Shown here: piece after piece, positions 13,333 to 26,247 of the stretch
Layout: each line of letters starts with the position of its first letter
Position numbering within the stretch: position 1 is the first letter of the stretch
Assembly: GCF_026914185.1 (NCBI RefSeq)
Contig: NC_070562.1
Coordinates: 3,038,001 to 3,102,000, forward strand
Reading direction: 5' to 3'
DNA length: 64,000 nt
Source: Puccinia triticina
Taxonomy: Eukaryota > Basidiomycota > Pucciniomycetes > Pucciniales > Pucciniaceae
Notes under the pieces: generated by a model
What the model saw: only the letters and a program-made list of their open reading frames with translations
Database searches by the model: none
What the model was told of the DNA's origin: nothing
Program-made: the position numbers and the translations under genes

Positions 13333-16300
13333 ATGCTTGCCAGCAACACTCCCTCTGGTCCGCCCATCTCCCCTGTCCATACTCACCTCCACCGTCTCGC
13401 CAGTCCTTCCCACCATCGATTCGCACCTCAGCACCCGCACCCGTCGTCATCCCTATCCGCAGCACAGCAACCGCCCCCCCGTCCCAGCATCCCCTCAACC
13501 TTCGCCAACCACACTCTCCAGATGACCGCCGCCGCCACCGCCCTTCCGGGCACTTCCTCCGCCCACTCCTTCGACGTACCCTCACCCGCCCCTGGATCCC
13601 AAAACCACAAGCGTCCCGTCGGCCTCACCCTCGCCAATCCGAACAACCATAACTTTTCTCACTACCCCGTCTCCGCGCCCTCCTCAAGCGCCCCTTTACC
13701 TCCTGGCCCCCCTGGCCACTCCCCTATCGCACAGCTCCACCGCAATGCCTCCTTCTCCTTCTCAACATCAGTCCCCACCAACTATCAAGCTCACAACCCC
13801 TCTCAGGCCCTAGCCTCTGCCCCACCCTCTGCCACCGTCCCCTTACCTCACTCTGCGTCAGCCATGCCCGGCCCCAATCAACCCTTCCAGCCGCAAAATC
13901 ATCCCCGGGCTCGTCTGCCCCCCGCCCAGCCTGGCTCGGCGCCTCCACACGGCAGAGCTAACGAATCCCAGACTCATGCTGCGCCCGACACTGCTGCCAC
14001 CCATCTGCCCCAATCCGCCCGCCCCTCTACATCCTCCGTCCCATCTGGCCCAACCATCCCGAATGGCAAGCCTGCATCCCGCGACGACTCGGCCGTGCCG
14101 CCTGCCTCTCTGAACAACTTCCCAGGACTCGGATTTGCTGTCCAGCCCACTTTAGCCCCGCAAGCCAAAGTTGGCACTCAAGCTAACCCTGGATCAAGTC
14201 CCGAAGCGCTCGAAAGCTTGCGGTTCTTCAACACGTACCTATACGACTATTTACTCAAGCAAGGACTGTTCGAGGTTGCCCGAACGTTCGTCGCCAGTGG
14301 TGTAGATCTTGATCTTATCGATGGACGTGAGGGTCTATCTGCTTGTCAACCCGGCTCGAAACCCACCCCGTCCAGTAACAATGCCACTAGTCACAAGAGA
14401 CGCCGCTCCGAAGGCTCAATCAATGCTTTCAATGCCTCACCGCAGGCTGGCTCGAACGTGCTTAGTACCCAGGATGGTGCCAATTCAGCCATCCCCAAAG
14501 GTGGCAACGCAGCAAGTGAGCTCCTGCCATCTGAACGCTCTATGTCTGCATCTGGCTCAAGTGTTTCGAATACTTCGCACTACGGCTTCAATCATGCAGA
14601 TAGCAATCGTTCCTCCAATGAAACTCCTGGCAGTCAGGGGCCTAGTAGTGATCCGCTCACCAATTCATCCGGCCCAAATGCCCCCAACGGTACCAGCACG
14701 TCTCCCAACACGTCTGCTTCGCCTCGATCCTCACCGCTTGACTACCACACCTTGCGCGAGAACTTGCCCAAGCCAAAGCTCGCCATGGACACCGACCAGG
14801 GGTTTCTGTTTGAGTGGTGGTCGATCTTCTGGGACGTATTCCGTGCTAAGACCGGTCGAGCTCCGGCGCAATCCAAAACAGCCCAAGTTTATGTTCAGAC
14901 CGTGGTCGCCGCTTCGCTTGGTATGCCTACCGACCCGGGTGGATTGACGAAAGCCCGGCGGGAAGCTTTGGGTATTCTGGCCGTTCAAAACCCCCTTGAC
15001 GCTCAGAAGGCGCAGCTCAATGAACGGATGCCGCAGCAGTACAACCTCGTTAACCCCACCAACCCGTACAACTCCCCTCACCAAGAGCCAGGTAACGCCC
15101 CGAATGCACGTGTTAGTCCCCATCAGTTGCAAGCTAAGCAGGCCCATCTAGCAGAGCAAGCTCGACAGCAACAGTTGAGTCGTCTGCAGTCACAGCAGCA
15201 CTTGTCTAGGCTTGAAGCCACTATCGCTCGCCAACGACAAGTCAATATTCAACAGCAGGTGCAGCAGCAGCAAGAGCTTGCAATGCGTGAAGCTCAACTT
15301 CGCCAGCCCCAACACATGCATCAAATGCATCCCGCCCATCATGATCAATTCATCCAACAACGACAACTAGCTATGAACGCCAGACGGTAAGAGATTCCGA
15401 GATTTCTTATGACAACTTGCTTTGATCGTTAATTCTTATCGTGCTTTCATCACCTGCTCTGTAGTCCTGGTATGCTTGCCAATATGAGCTCCGAACAAGC
15501 GCACGTCATGATGCCACCGCCACCTATCCAGCAAGGCTCACCCTTAAATCCCCATCAACAAGCGTATCGCCCATCCCGACCTCCCAGTCGATCTGGAGCC
15601 GCTCATGCCTCCATTCCCTTCGTGCCCAATCAGGTACAACCTCAACGTCAACCCAGTCGAACATCAAACCATGCGAACAGCCCTGCGATGCAAGCTCATC
15701 CACGCACGCCCAGCGCCTCGCACGCATCCACCCCACAGGCGTCCGCTGGCTCTTCTCACAATCGTGCTAGTCCTGCCGTGAGCAACGGTGACCAGGAGCG
15801 TAAGAAGAGGCGTTTGAACGACCCGATGTACAACGCCAATGAAGCTGTCCCACCCGAGCCAACTAACCTCCCACCCACAGCCCAGCAATTGCACCATCAA
15901 CAACATCTATTAGCTCAGCATCAGCAACAGATGAATCAGCAGCACATGGCTCAGCAACAGCTGACTCCCCAACAGATGGCTCTTCAACAACAACGCCTGG
16001 AACAGCAACACCAGCACCAGCTCAATCAGCAGCAACAACTGAGTCAGCAACAACTGAGTCAGCAGCAACATTTTAACCAGCAACAGCTGAGTATGCAACA
16101 ACAACAACACCTGAACCAGCAACAACAGCAGCACCAGTCGAATCAACAGCACCAGATGAGCCAGCAGCAACAGTTGAATCAACAGCACCAGATGCATCAG
16201 CAACAACCGCCGAACCAGTCCCATCAACTGTCCGCTCTTCAACAGCAGCAGCAAATGGCACAGATGCAGGCTGCTCGTCGCACTGGAGCCCACCATTCCG

Positions 16301-17491
16301 AGTTCGCTGGTAGTCCACCTGAAAGTTCATCGATGATGAGCGTTGAAGCCTATAAGCAGTCGATTCAGGCTAAGCACAATCAAGCCATAAGCACCGCTGG
16401 AACGACCAATGGCCACAAGGGCATCAATTCGACCAGTCCTAATAAAGACGCAGGCAACAAATCCGAGGAGAACTCGATGCCACCACCCTCCAGTCGCAAC
16501 GTAGCAACCCAACCTTCAACGCCACAGTCCTCTGCTAGTGCGAACAAGACGACCGAATCCACACCTTTGCCAACGATAGTTGCCCCTTCACCTAACCTGA
16601 ACCAGCCTTTACGCCCTGCTTCTCGAAACGACCATAACCAACTATCGGGTGGGGCTGCTGGGGGCATGTGCTCAGGCAATGACCAGGCAACCGCTACCTT
16701 GCCTCCCAGTCAATCACTGACTGGAAGAGTCATGTCGAATAACGACAATGAATCCAAGTCGAATGCCACACCGGGCGATGTCCATCGTGTGAATGAATCC
16801 ATGGAAGCCTCGGGTGGTATTGAGCATGGTAACGACAAGTCGATGTTCTCAGACAAGTCGATGTTCTCAGACAAGTCGATGTTCTCATCAGAAGATGCTT
16901 CCAAGGTACGTTTGATTGCTTTCTTGTTTGATGTTTCCCAACTCGACTGACGCTGTTTATTTGCTCCTCAGTCCCACGAAAAATCAGGCGGTTTATGGTC
17001 CTTAGATTCCAATGTTAACGGCCAGCAGCATCAAAATCTGAACAACAATGGGAACGTGCAATCAAACATTTCATCCTCGGCTAACACCGGCCAAAACTTG
17101 ACTTCAGACGAGATGAATGCGGTTAATAATAGCAACGTAAGTTCTCGATCTAACAATTGAAAGAAGTTGAGCGCTAATGACCTGTCTATCTACTCTCTCA
17201 GGCCATGGAGCAGCTGTTTAGTAGTTCAGACCCGCTCAATTTCGACATTGACTCGAGTTTTTTTGATGCCTTCAGTACGTGATCATGTCTGTTAAGCTCC
17301 TCAGACGCGAGATTGATACTGATATCAATCTGCACAATCATTTTCTCTACTCTCACAGTCAATATGGATCAGAGCAACTCAGGTAGGCTTGATTTTTCCC
17401 TTTGCTCTTCCTCGTATCGCAAATCAATTGACTTTTTTTTGTCTTCGCACTTCCCTGCCGCACAGACCTAGCAAATCCCGACTTTTCCTAA
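13333..17491 (+). CDS. LisH/LUFS-domain, Q-rich Flo8-like transcriptional regulator
   Basis: Exons 13333-15386, 15465-16905, 16972-17136, 17202-17274, 17359-17382 and 17466-17491 join in one frame to 1260 aa; every intron is GT-AG. Residues about 292-330 form a LisH motif (SLRFFNTYLYDYLLKQGLFE). At about 489-505 GFLFEWWSIFWDVF is the aromatic core of the LUFS region shared by LEUNIG, Flo8 and SSBP proteins. The N-terminus is Ser/Pro-rich. Exon 2 is strongly Gln-rich, and the C-terminus is acidic and aromatic (SSDPLNFDIDSSFFDAF), like an activation domain. In yeasts Flo8-type proteins act in the nucleus downstream of PKA in filamentation and adhesion; that role is inferred here. The start is uncertain: an in-frame ATG at 13522 is an alternative. 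Confidence 0.85.
15895..16265 (+). repeat. CAG/CAA low-complexity tract (polyglutamine)
   Basis: Mixed CAG/CAA codons encode a Gln-rich stretch with interspersed Leu, His, Asn and Met inside exon 2 of the Flo8-like gene. The mixed codons should slow repeat slippage compared with a pure CAG run. Confidence 0.85.
16836..16890 (+). repeat. Three tandem 18-bp units encoding DKSMFS
   Basis: GACAAGTCGATGTTCTCA occurs three times in a row near the end of exon 2 of the Flo8-like gene. The units are almost identical at DNA level, which suggests recent expansion. Confidence 0.85.
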
Positions 17492-19923
17492 CTCGAGATG
17501 TATAAACCAGCCCCAGCAGCTGTGTTCTGACCGACGTTGGTAGCCTTTGTCTTGGATCAGTTCGATCCCAGCTCATCATTTTTGCATACTGAACCGAGGG
17601 AGGACAATATATCAGATCGCGTACTTAATCGTTTGGCCATTGACATCGACTCGAAAGTAAATACACTGGCCCCGTCTTCGTTTATCTTCATCTTTTCTTT
17701 TTCGTTCCGTTTCTTCGTTTTTTCCCTCCTCTTTCTCCATGACATAGAGCCTGGTGTTTGTATGTAGTGAACCCGCTGACATCATATACACAATATATAC
17801 AACTATACGTATATATATTATTAGTACGTTGAAGATATAAATAGCGATATGTAGATTTTGATATATATATATATATCATCCTTTACATTATAATTTCCAA
17901 AGATACTTCTCCCCTCTTCCTTTCCTACTCCTCCCAGTCACCCCCAAAGCCACCGAAAAAAAATCCGTAAAACTTATAAACCCCGATCAAAAAAAAAAGT
18001 CAACTGTCGAAGAATTGTAAATACTGTGCTCGAGAATTTCCTCTACCATCTTGCTTTGCTGTTGTTTGTGTTTTTGATTGTTTGATTGATTGGCTGTTTG
18101 CATATTTCCCACACCCCATCTCATCCACCCATACTTGCGTGAATCCATCATCATCGTTGTGCTTTTTTTACGTCGTCGTCGTCGTGTGTGCGTGTGTATG
18201 TCGAGATGATCGCCAAGTGCAGCGCTGTGCAGCGATCTCTTTTCCCTCCCCGGCCACCACAACTTGATGCTCCTGAATTGCTTAACTACCACTTGTTTCG
18301 TAATAATTAAGACTCTGCCCACCTGTTCACTCATAATTTGTGCGCGCTTGTTCGCCAAGCTTGTGTGTGGTGCGTGATTGGCTCTGTTGCCTTGGCTCTG
18401 TTGCCTTGGCTCCTCGCCCTGCTGTATGTATATACCTTGGATTGCTTTATTCAATTCAAGTTGTTCGTCGCTTCTTGTTGCTTGCTCGGAGCTCATGACC
18501 ACGTCTGCTCCGGCCGAAAGATTGCTGGGATCCATCGCTGGTATCATGGGCGATCATTTCAGAAATGGGTAAGAGTGGGGCAGCTGCGTTTCAAACTCAA
18601 GGTTGGTTTGAAGGAGTGTGATTTGCAGGACAAATTGTGTACATCCATTCTACCTAGGTGCCTAGGGAGGACCCTCTGGAGCGGCTCCGGCCTCGTCTCA
18701 CGACTGCGGCGCGGTTTGCGCTTTCTCCCGCGCGGGAGGCGCGAGCCTTTACTGTCGTCCTACTGGACACTGCTCACGTGTTCAGCACCTTTTAGGTGCC
18801 TAGAGAGCCCCGGAAGCCGAGTACCGGCTTCCCAAGGCTCCCACGTGTGGGTCGGGGGAAGGGGGTGATCCCCGATCCACTTTTCCAGCCTCTCCTCCGT
18901 GCCGTGCCTCGGCCATGGATCCCGGGAGGGGATTCCCAGGCCGGGCTGTGCACGTGAGGGAGGGAGGATCGCGGAGCGGGCCTTCCGGGAGCAGGCACAC
19001 ACCCAGGGGTGTGAGGGCCAGGCGCTAGACCCCACGCCTGGGTGTGCATGTCTTTAACTTAGTAGGGCGGGTGGGAGGTGAAAGAAATTGACTTTTTGCG
19101 GTTTCCGCAACTCAGAGTTTCGGTAGGGGTAGGAGATTTGGTGGGGAGAGCGAAGAGGATAATGGAGGGAACTCTGGGGGGGGAGACTGGATAGGTCTCT
19201 GGACTATGAGCGAGTCCCCCAGGGATGGTTCCCTCGCCTCATCGGCCCCTCCTGCCCTGTATCTCGTTGGGCTGTCCTAGTATGAAGTACAGGCCAGCCC
19301 GGCCGCATGGGGATGCGCCCGGATCTGACGCTCTACAGGGCTCAGGCTTTGGACGGTCCCATGGACTCCGCCTACCTCCCGTTGCACTCCCGATAAACAA
19401 CATAAAAAAGATCAAGGCAAACAGAGTGATGAAAAAGAAGAACGCAAAGCCAAACGAGAAACATGTGGGAATTTGTACACCAGTTGTAGCACAAACAGGC
19501 GTAGCAGACAACTGGAAAAGAAGAAGAAGAAAAAGGGAGCTAATGGGATGCCAGTTCAATTTGTCTGCCTCGTCGAGCAAGGTGCCTGGCTCTTTGCTGC
19601 TGCTGGGTGCGTGCTTCATGTTGGAGCACCTTGTAAGCTTTCAAAGTTGCAAATAATCAGTTTTTGACATGTGTACGGATGTGATGGAGAGGAAAACTCA
19701 CCCAAGAAAATCAAGATGGCTGAATTAGCGATTGACACAAGATAAAGGGGGGTAAGCAGCAGAGTGAACATGGCAATATCTTTAGCCACAAGGGGAAAGA
19801 CAATTAGAAACATGCTTGGATGTAACTCAGAGACACTGGCTGGCTTGCTTGGTGGGAGAAGCTTGAAGAGAGGTATGGGTTTTTCTTTTGGTGATGTGGG
19901 GGAGTAGGGGGAGTGCTTCTGGG
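17492..19923. other. Intergenic, 3' region of Flo8-like gene plus GC-rich block
   Basis: Directly downstream are T-rich and TATATA-rich stretches that fit a fungal 3' end. At about 18650-19050 there is a GC-rich block with several inverted motifs. Examples are CCTAGGTGCCTAGG near 18654, an echo TTTAGGTGCCTAGAGAG near 18791, and ACACACCCAGG...CCTGGGTGTG at 18997-19047. It resembles a MITE or a fold-back remnant, but I could not set borders. No convincing gene. Confidence 0.4.
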
Positions 19924-19925
19924 TA

Positions 19926-20340
19926 CACCACGGACGCACTTCCTTGCGTCTTTTCCAAACGCCGTTTGAAGTGACGGAAAATTATCAAAAAAAATTCAAA
20001 GTGGCCCCACTTGTTGGGATTTTGAATACTCCTCAATTTTTTTCCCAATATTTGGGAAATAATTTGAGGAATAATCAAGTGGAAACTCAATCCGGCAAAT
20101 ATCCGCCGGAGTTGCCGGAGAAACTCCGGTGAAAACCTTATTCAACTGCCATTCAAATCTCATTTGATTGCCCTCCGAACCGCTTTTGAGGTCATTTTGA
20201 TTTCACTTCAACTATCATCCTCAGCCACCAACAATCAAACAGAATTCAAACATCACCAGCAATATTTGATCAAAAATCAATCATTGCCAGCAGTATTTGA
20301 ACACAAGTCAAGCATCCAACATGGATATCTCCCCCATTGT
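19926..20340 (+). repeat. Left terminal and subterminal region of element A
   Basis: The terminal 13 bp CACCACGGACGCA is followed by many TTTGAA/TTCAAA words and small palindromes such as CCGGAGTTGCCGG and AACTCCGG. Subterminal repeats of this kind bind element proteins in CACTA transposons; here that is inferred. Confidence 0.55.
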
Positions 20341-20400
20341 GATTTGTCTCCGCATCATAAACTCGCCCTCCCAGCTTGCCTCCAACCCACCTTGCACATT

Positions 20401-21040
20401 ATGGAAAACCGGGAACCTAGCTCACACCACAACAACGGAGAAGGAGAAGACCAGAGTGGTAACTCCAAAAACGTAAGTCCCTCCCATCTTTGCCCTGATA
20501 TCAATATCCATTTGGGCCATGCACTGATGGCTTGCACCACCCGGCTCAGGCCCAATCGCAGCCTCGCAGCAATGAGGCTCTGGCCCCTCTCTCAGACGAC
20601 AATGATGGACCCCCTCCCCCGCGGCGCCTGCTACCTCGGAAGCGCAAGTCTACCATCAAGAGGCTTCAGGCACTCTGCCCGGACATGTTTGACCCGTCAC
20701 GTGCCGAGGCCAAAGATTGCAAGCCATTGCCGTCATTACTTGTCGACCAACTTGAGTCATTGGGCTCTTCACCTCCGCCAAACCCGAAGCGCACGAAGTT
20801 GAGCTCCAGTTCCCACCCTCTGATGGCGACCTCACAATGGACACCTATCTTGCCCTCTGCCACATCCAGCCCGGCGACACCCAGACTCACGCGGCGATTG
20901 AGAGGCACTCTGTCTACCACTGGTTGATCTTCAAGACCACCTCGATCCAAAGGCTCTGCAAACTGGGGATCCGCTATGGCCCGGCAGTCTTGCTTAAGGG
21001 CGGGGTCCACAAAGCCATGAAGAGACTGCACCAGGATTAA
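20401..21040 (+). pseudogene. Element A accessory gene a1, unknown function, frameshifted
   Basis: Exon 1 (MENREPSSHHNNGEGEDQSG...) from 20401 ends at GTAAGT near 20474. Exon 2 starts after CAG near 20549 and encodes a basic, Pro/Ser-rich segment (LLPRKRKSTIKRLQALCPDMF). The conserved-looking end (TMDTYLALCHIQPGD...VYHWLIFKTTSIQRL...KAMKRLHQD, stop 21040) lies in another frame. The switch falls between about 20745 and 20810 and I see no intron that would bridge it, so a frameshift is likely. I recognise the end only as a motif that recurs beside transposases in basidiomycetes. Function unknown. Confidence 0.5.
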
Positions 21041-21589
21041 CAATCCCAATCCTCTCCTGGAAATCCCTTGTTCTCCACATGCCTTGCTCCCCCCCCCCTC
21101 CCCTGTTCATCCTCCATTGGCGATGTTTTTTTTCTTGCTTATCTTACACTTCCACCTATCTTTTCCAGGCTTGTCCTGAATTTTATTTTCTGCTACTAGT
21201 CAGAAACCTTTCTGTTGTATGCTAATGCATTCTTTATCTTATTAGACTCCAGAAAATTTTATATGATATCTTGGGTGCTTCTTTAAAAATAGATGTGATA
21301 AATTTTCTGCTTATCATATCTCTGCCAACTTAAGTCTGAAGAGTAACTCTGAGTCAATTCAACACCATCATGCAGTATAGTCTGGTGCTAAGTTGAACAT
21401 GCATTAAAATATACACAGGTGTAAGGTAAAATATAAGGCCAAACAGCCTCCACAGGGGTAGGGTAAGAGAAATAAAAACAGGAAAACATTTACACAAGTC
21501 CCAAAGATTTTTTTAAAAAATTCGCTGATTTCACACACAATAACAATAACTACCAGCTTGGATTCACATCTAATTGCTTGGATTCACAT

Positions 21590-24500
21590 CTAATCACTGA
21601 CGTCATCACCATCATTTTCTCCTTGCCACTTCTGAAGTCCCTCGGTCAATGCTTGCATCATCTGTGATCCAGTAACAACCATGTGCCGCAATCCTGATAG
21701 CTGGCGGTGGCATTGAGCCCCGTGATCTGCAAATGCATTCAACAGATAACTATTGTGATTAGTGTGTTGGATGTGATAACAGACAGATGTGCCCTCTTGT
21801 TGCTTGTTCACTGGCACAGCTGCCTCCACTGCGGCACACCCTCCTTCAATGCAATTATGCTGTACGTTGAGGCAACACTTAATCCACTGATCAAATGATT
21901 TTGCTGTCAATTTTCCTGGTGACATAATTTTTGAGGTTTATGTATATTTGGGTGAATTTACTTACTGGGACAGGTACAATAGCATAGCTGGACCTCTTCT
22001 GCAGTGTAGGCATTTGGGTATGACGATTGATGTGTCCTCTCTGACATTCCACACGTCTCACATAATAGTGATTTCCTGGGGTGACCTCCCACAACAATTG
22101 GACACATGCAATAACTTCATCTTGATTTGGACCCCCTTGCTCCTATTCACACAAAATTAGGTTGTCAGTGCATTTTTGTATGATAGCATCATTAAAATTT
22201 TCCTGTGGTTAGCGTACCAAATAAAACATCCCCTTGTGAATTGTTTCCTTGGCATTCAGATGGATAGCAGATACTTGTCTAAAACTGCTGTTTGGGTTGA
22301 GTCTTGCAGTAAGCGCCTCAGGAATTGGTTCAAGTTCTGCCTCTGGGATATTTGGTTTGTTTGAGTGTAAGCAGGGGTATGATTTCATGGGGTTGACTAA
22401 GGTGGAGTTGTACCCAAATAATTTTTGGATCAGGATATTTGATTTAAATATGTTGGTAACATTAGGTTTGGCTTGAAAGTATTCCCCTGTCTTGGAATCA
22501 TGAAGGTAGGTGCCAGAGTATAATAGCCTCTCAATGTGATAGTTGCTGAAAGTCAGGGCTAAATCGTGACTTGGTGCTTGTCTGTTGGAATGGATTGATG
22601 CAGTGCGGACTATTCTGTTATAAATTTCAAATTTCTCAGTGGCAAATAGGATTGGTGGCCCAAATTGTCTAATTGATTGAGGTAGGTGTAACAGCATGTG
22701 GATCTTGGGTTTATTTGACCACCTGCCAGACATTTTTGATATGTGACACATGAACTCCCGTATAACCCCTTCCAGTTGTTGGATATAGGTTTCCATGTCA
22801 GGAATGACTGTCTGAAAAACCATACTTGACATAAAGCACATTGAGTACCAAACATTCTTCATGTCTTTGGTCATGTAAGGAAACAACACAAATGCTGCAA
22901 CCTGCAAGATGATTCGGAAATCTTTACCAATGAAGGATTGATGGTGGGCCATCATGTAAGTTGCCTGAAGTTGTGGAAAGTTGAGGGCATTGGTGTTGAA
23001 TGATTGCAAGCGGGCCTCCACTTCTTTCAATTTGCTCTTGGGTATCCTATTTGTCATAAGGTCAGCCATAAGATATTTGACACAACCTAGGAGGACTACG
23101 TGTAGTATCTCCACTGGGGTGTCATTACATCCATGAAATGATGCTAGTTCCAAATAAGAGTTGAATATTCTTGGATGGGAGTGTTCTGCAAGTTGGGCAA
23201 TTCTGACCCGTTCATGGACCTTCTGAGTATGCAATTCCATCAACCTTTGTGTTATTTGGTCCTTCAATCCATACTCTGCAGTTTTCAACTTGAATTGATT
23301 CTTGGATTTTGTATAGTATAGCTCCCAAAGTTCATGAGATCGACTCTTGGTTTCATGCCACTTTCTAGCAACGGGTTAAGCTGGTAGGCCAAAAAGGGCA
23401 CGGAGGAATTCTAAACTGCACCGGTGTTCTTTTGATTCAGTACTGAGATGATACATCCTGCAAGGGTTATTGGCTTGACCTGGGTTGAATGTGCTTGTAA
23501 TTTCTGCAGACATAGGTGAGTCCGCAAGGAAAGCAAGTGGGACCACCATATACAATACTTTGTGTTTCAGACCTGCATCAAATGCTATGCTACCTTAAGG
23601 AGTTGCCAAATGAGTGTGGATATTATACAATTTCAGATACAATGAAAGGAACTATCCATTATGTGTTGTTCACTCACTTGATCTCTGCAACAATGGGCTC
23701 ACCAATCTCCAAAGCTGAAGCAACATTGGAGGTTGCAATAAAATGACAATTGTATTCCATGTTTTTCATTTCAGGCGGCAGTCCTCCCAATGTGAAATAG
23801 TAAGAAATATGTTTGTTCCATCTCTTATACTGGTTACCTGAAGTGTCATCAGAGTAGAGGGTAATGGGGACATGTCAAATGATCTTTTTACCTGCCCTCT
23901 CTCTCCAGGGATTGGGGATGCAAATAGGGTTGGCCCCAATTGGTGCGCCATGTTCTTTCAAAACAACACAAAAAGTTGGGGTGATACTATCATGTGAAGA
24001 GTTTCATTAACTGCTTACCATATAGCAAATTATCACACTTTGACATAAGAAATGATCCATCTTGATGGCGGATTTCTGAGTAGAAATTGTTGAACTTCCT
24101 GACAGAAATATCAAGCAAATCTTGGTCGTTATATCCAATATTTGCCCGTACGTAGAATATCATGTTACCAGCCTGATTTGGTCTGGAAAATTTGGCACAA
24201 AAACACTTGCCCCATATTTCATCTTGATACTGGTAGATAAATATTGGCACCACAATGTGACTATCTGGGTGATCCATCAAATTTATGGGCTCAAATATAT
24301 AGTAGTGTTTGCCATTGTAAGGTGCCATTTGGACGCGGTGTTCTTGGTTAAGACTTTCACACCACTTTTCACTTTGGTACAGAGCCCTGATGTTCTTCCC
24401 TTTGGTTTCATGTGAGTAGAATTGCATATGTGGGTGAACAATGGGATTTGCCAATTCCTGGGAAATAAAATGTCAGGGGAGATAATGTGTCAGTCAATTG

Positions 24501-25525
24501 CAAAATCAAGCAGAAGGTAACAAGTTGACCCACATGTCCAATCAAGTCATGCAGACTCAGATAATAACATGTATTATTAAATATGGAGACATGCTTGTTG
24601 ATTTTCACATCTAAAGTCTTCCGGATCAAATCCCGGTTTTGTTTGATGCTGTCCCAATGGGGCAGCTTCATGCCACACACAAGTAGGATGACCCACAACT
24701 GGTGATACATGGTGCGTGATAAGCGATTGTGCAGATGGCCTAGCATGAGTGCTGAGACCAGATGCTGGGAGTTTGTATGTATGGTAAGCGTGGGGTGGTC
24801 TGATCAGCCCAGATTCATACATACATTCTCAAGGGTAAATTTGCCACTCACCCCCTTGGACCTAAAGGGAAACCAATTGGAATTTTCCATTTTTGCCTCT
24901 GATTGTTCATCATCATCATCATCCTCTTGAACAGGGGTTAACACTTCATCTTCCATCAATCCAGCCATAAGTGCATCATGAACCCACTGAAGCATGCCTT
25001 GATCCCAACCCATGACTTCCTCTTGATCCTCAGAACCAAAACCAAAGGCCGCACTGTCATTCATATCAACATCCACTGTTTGAGGCTCTTCTGCACCCAT
25101 CTGCGGGGATCCAAGATTTTGATGAGGAAATTCCACCTGGGGATCTGCAGGCACCTAATTCCAAATGTGAGGGAGTGACGAGCTAGAACCATGTGTTTGA
25201 GAATTTGATTGAGCCATTGCATTTTGGAAACTCTGGAGTTCTGTCCACTTGTTCATATGAGTTCTGGTTTGAAGATGTAATGGTATGTTGCTCTCCTTGG
25301 CCCATTTGGATTTGAAAATCACACATCTGTAACGGTATCTACCATCTTGATCCAAATTAGCCTCAAAGCCTGAGGGGAATATATTTCCCATCAGAATAGA
25401 ATAACACAACCCAAAAAACACCATACCAAAAAAAAAAAAAACATATAAGAATCATAACCAGATGGACACAATCATATACCATTGTGTCAATGAATGCACT
25501 CACCAGGATGATTGTTTGGTGCCAT
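21590..25525 (-). pseudogene. Element A transposase (zinc-finger, CMC/CACTA-like), nonsense-mutated
   Basis: This is a close paralogue of the element B transposase with the same exon order. Exon 1 (25504-25525, MAPNNHP) splices to an exon starting at 25369. The N-terminal finger reads YRCVIFKSKWAKES...HLQTRTH and has lost the second Cys kept in B. Later blocks are LPHWDSIKQNRDLIRK, CIPNPWRERAGKK, ITLYSDDTSGNQYKRWNKH, PVEILHVVLLGCVKYL and FATEKFEIYNRIVRTASIHS. In-frame stops are TAG at 25155-25157 and TGA at 23875-23877, the latter where B has Arg. The ILHxxLLG and late ATEKFE blocks resemble motifs of Tnp2/Plavaka transposases, so I place the family near CMC, with caution. It should act on the element's own ends. 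Confidence 0.75.
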
Positions 25526-26247
25526 AGCCACCAAGTAGGGTGGGAGACTGAGGGATAATATGTATATCCTTGGAAATTCTGGAGGAACTTGAATGATTGG
25601 CTTGAAAATTATTGTTTTATTTAAAACAGTAGGGACTGATTCTTGGGGCTCAATAGGAATGATAGATATCTGATTTCCAAATTATTTGATGAACCTGAAT
25701 TCCTTGAGAATTGTGAGATCAAAGGGCAAATCCCCAGGGGGTTGAGTTAACAAAAATGAATTTGGCCCCTCAGGATGACCAGTTGGATTGTGAAATTATT
25801 GCCACATTTGATTGTGTGCAAAATAAGAGATGGGGTGGAATATGGTGGGTTTAATTCTGAAATGTTGTGTTTTGGCTTGTTGAACCCAACTGTGGGTGGT
25901 TTGTGGCAAGAGGCAAGGAAGTCAGGATTTTGCGCGGCATGCACGCAGCTTGGCCCCACAGTCAAGTCTGGTCCGCAGCAACGGTTGAGGTTTTCTCCGA
26001 CCCCGTCAGAAGTCCGGCTCCATTGGAAAGGCCAATCTCAATCGGTTCTCACGGTTTCATTCCTGCGGTCATGGGTGAGTGTTCTATGAGCCACCACCCT
26101 TCCCTTAAGTCTGTTGTGAAACCGCAAACGCTCCTGAACGCCTGTAACATATCAAACTAAAACCCGCAAGTATACCCCTTTATCATGAGATCCAACTGAC
26201 CCCAACGCTTATCTTACCCATATGAGACCGCTGTAGGACACAGGTCA

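Noticed and set aside
13004..13525. ORFs of 173 and 226 aa over the Flo8-like leader
   Set aside because: Pyrimidine-rich DNA gives Pro/Ser-rich frames by chance. There are no motifs, and the LisH frame is separate.
13333..17491. SSBP/SSDP identity for the LisH protein
   Set aside because: SSBP proteins have LisH at the very N-terminus and a Pro/Gly-rich body. Here LisH is internal and exon 2 is Gln-rich, as in fungal Flo8-like proteins.
18650..19050. GC-rich block as an rRNA or tRNA fragment
   Set aside because: No tRNA cloverleaf or rRNA-like conserved segment could be recognised. Short inverted repeats fit a MITE remnant better.
19225..19656. 143-aa ORF and its opposite-strand partner
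   Set aside because: No start context, motif or homologous look. It lies in GC-rich repeat-like DNA.
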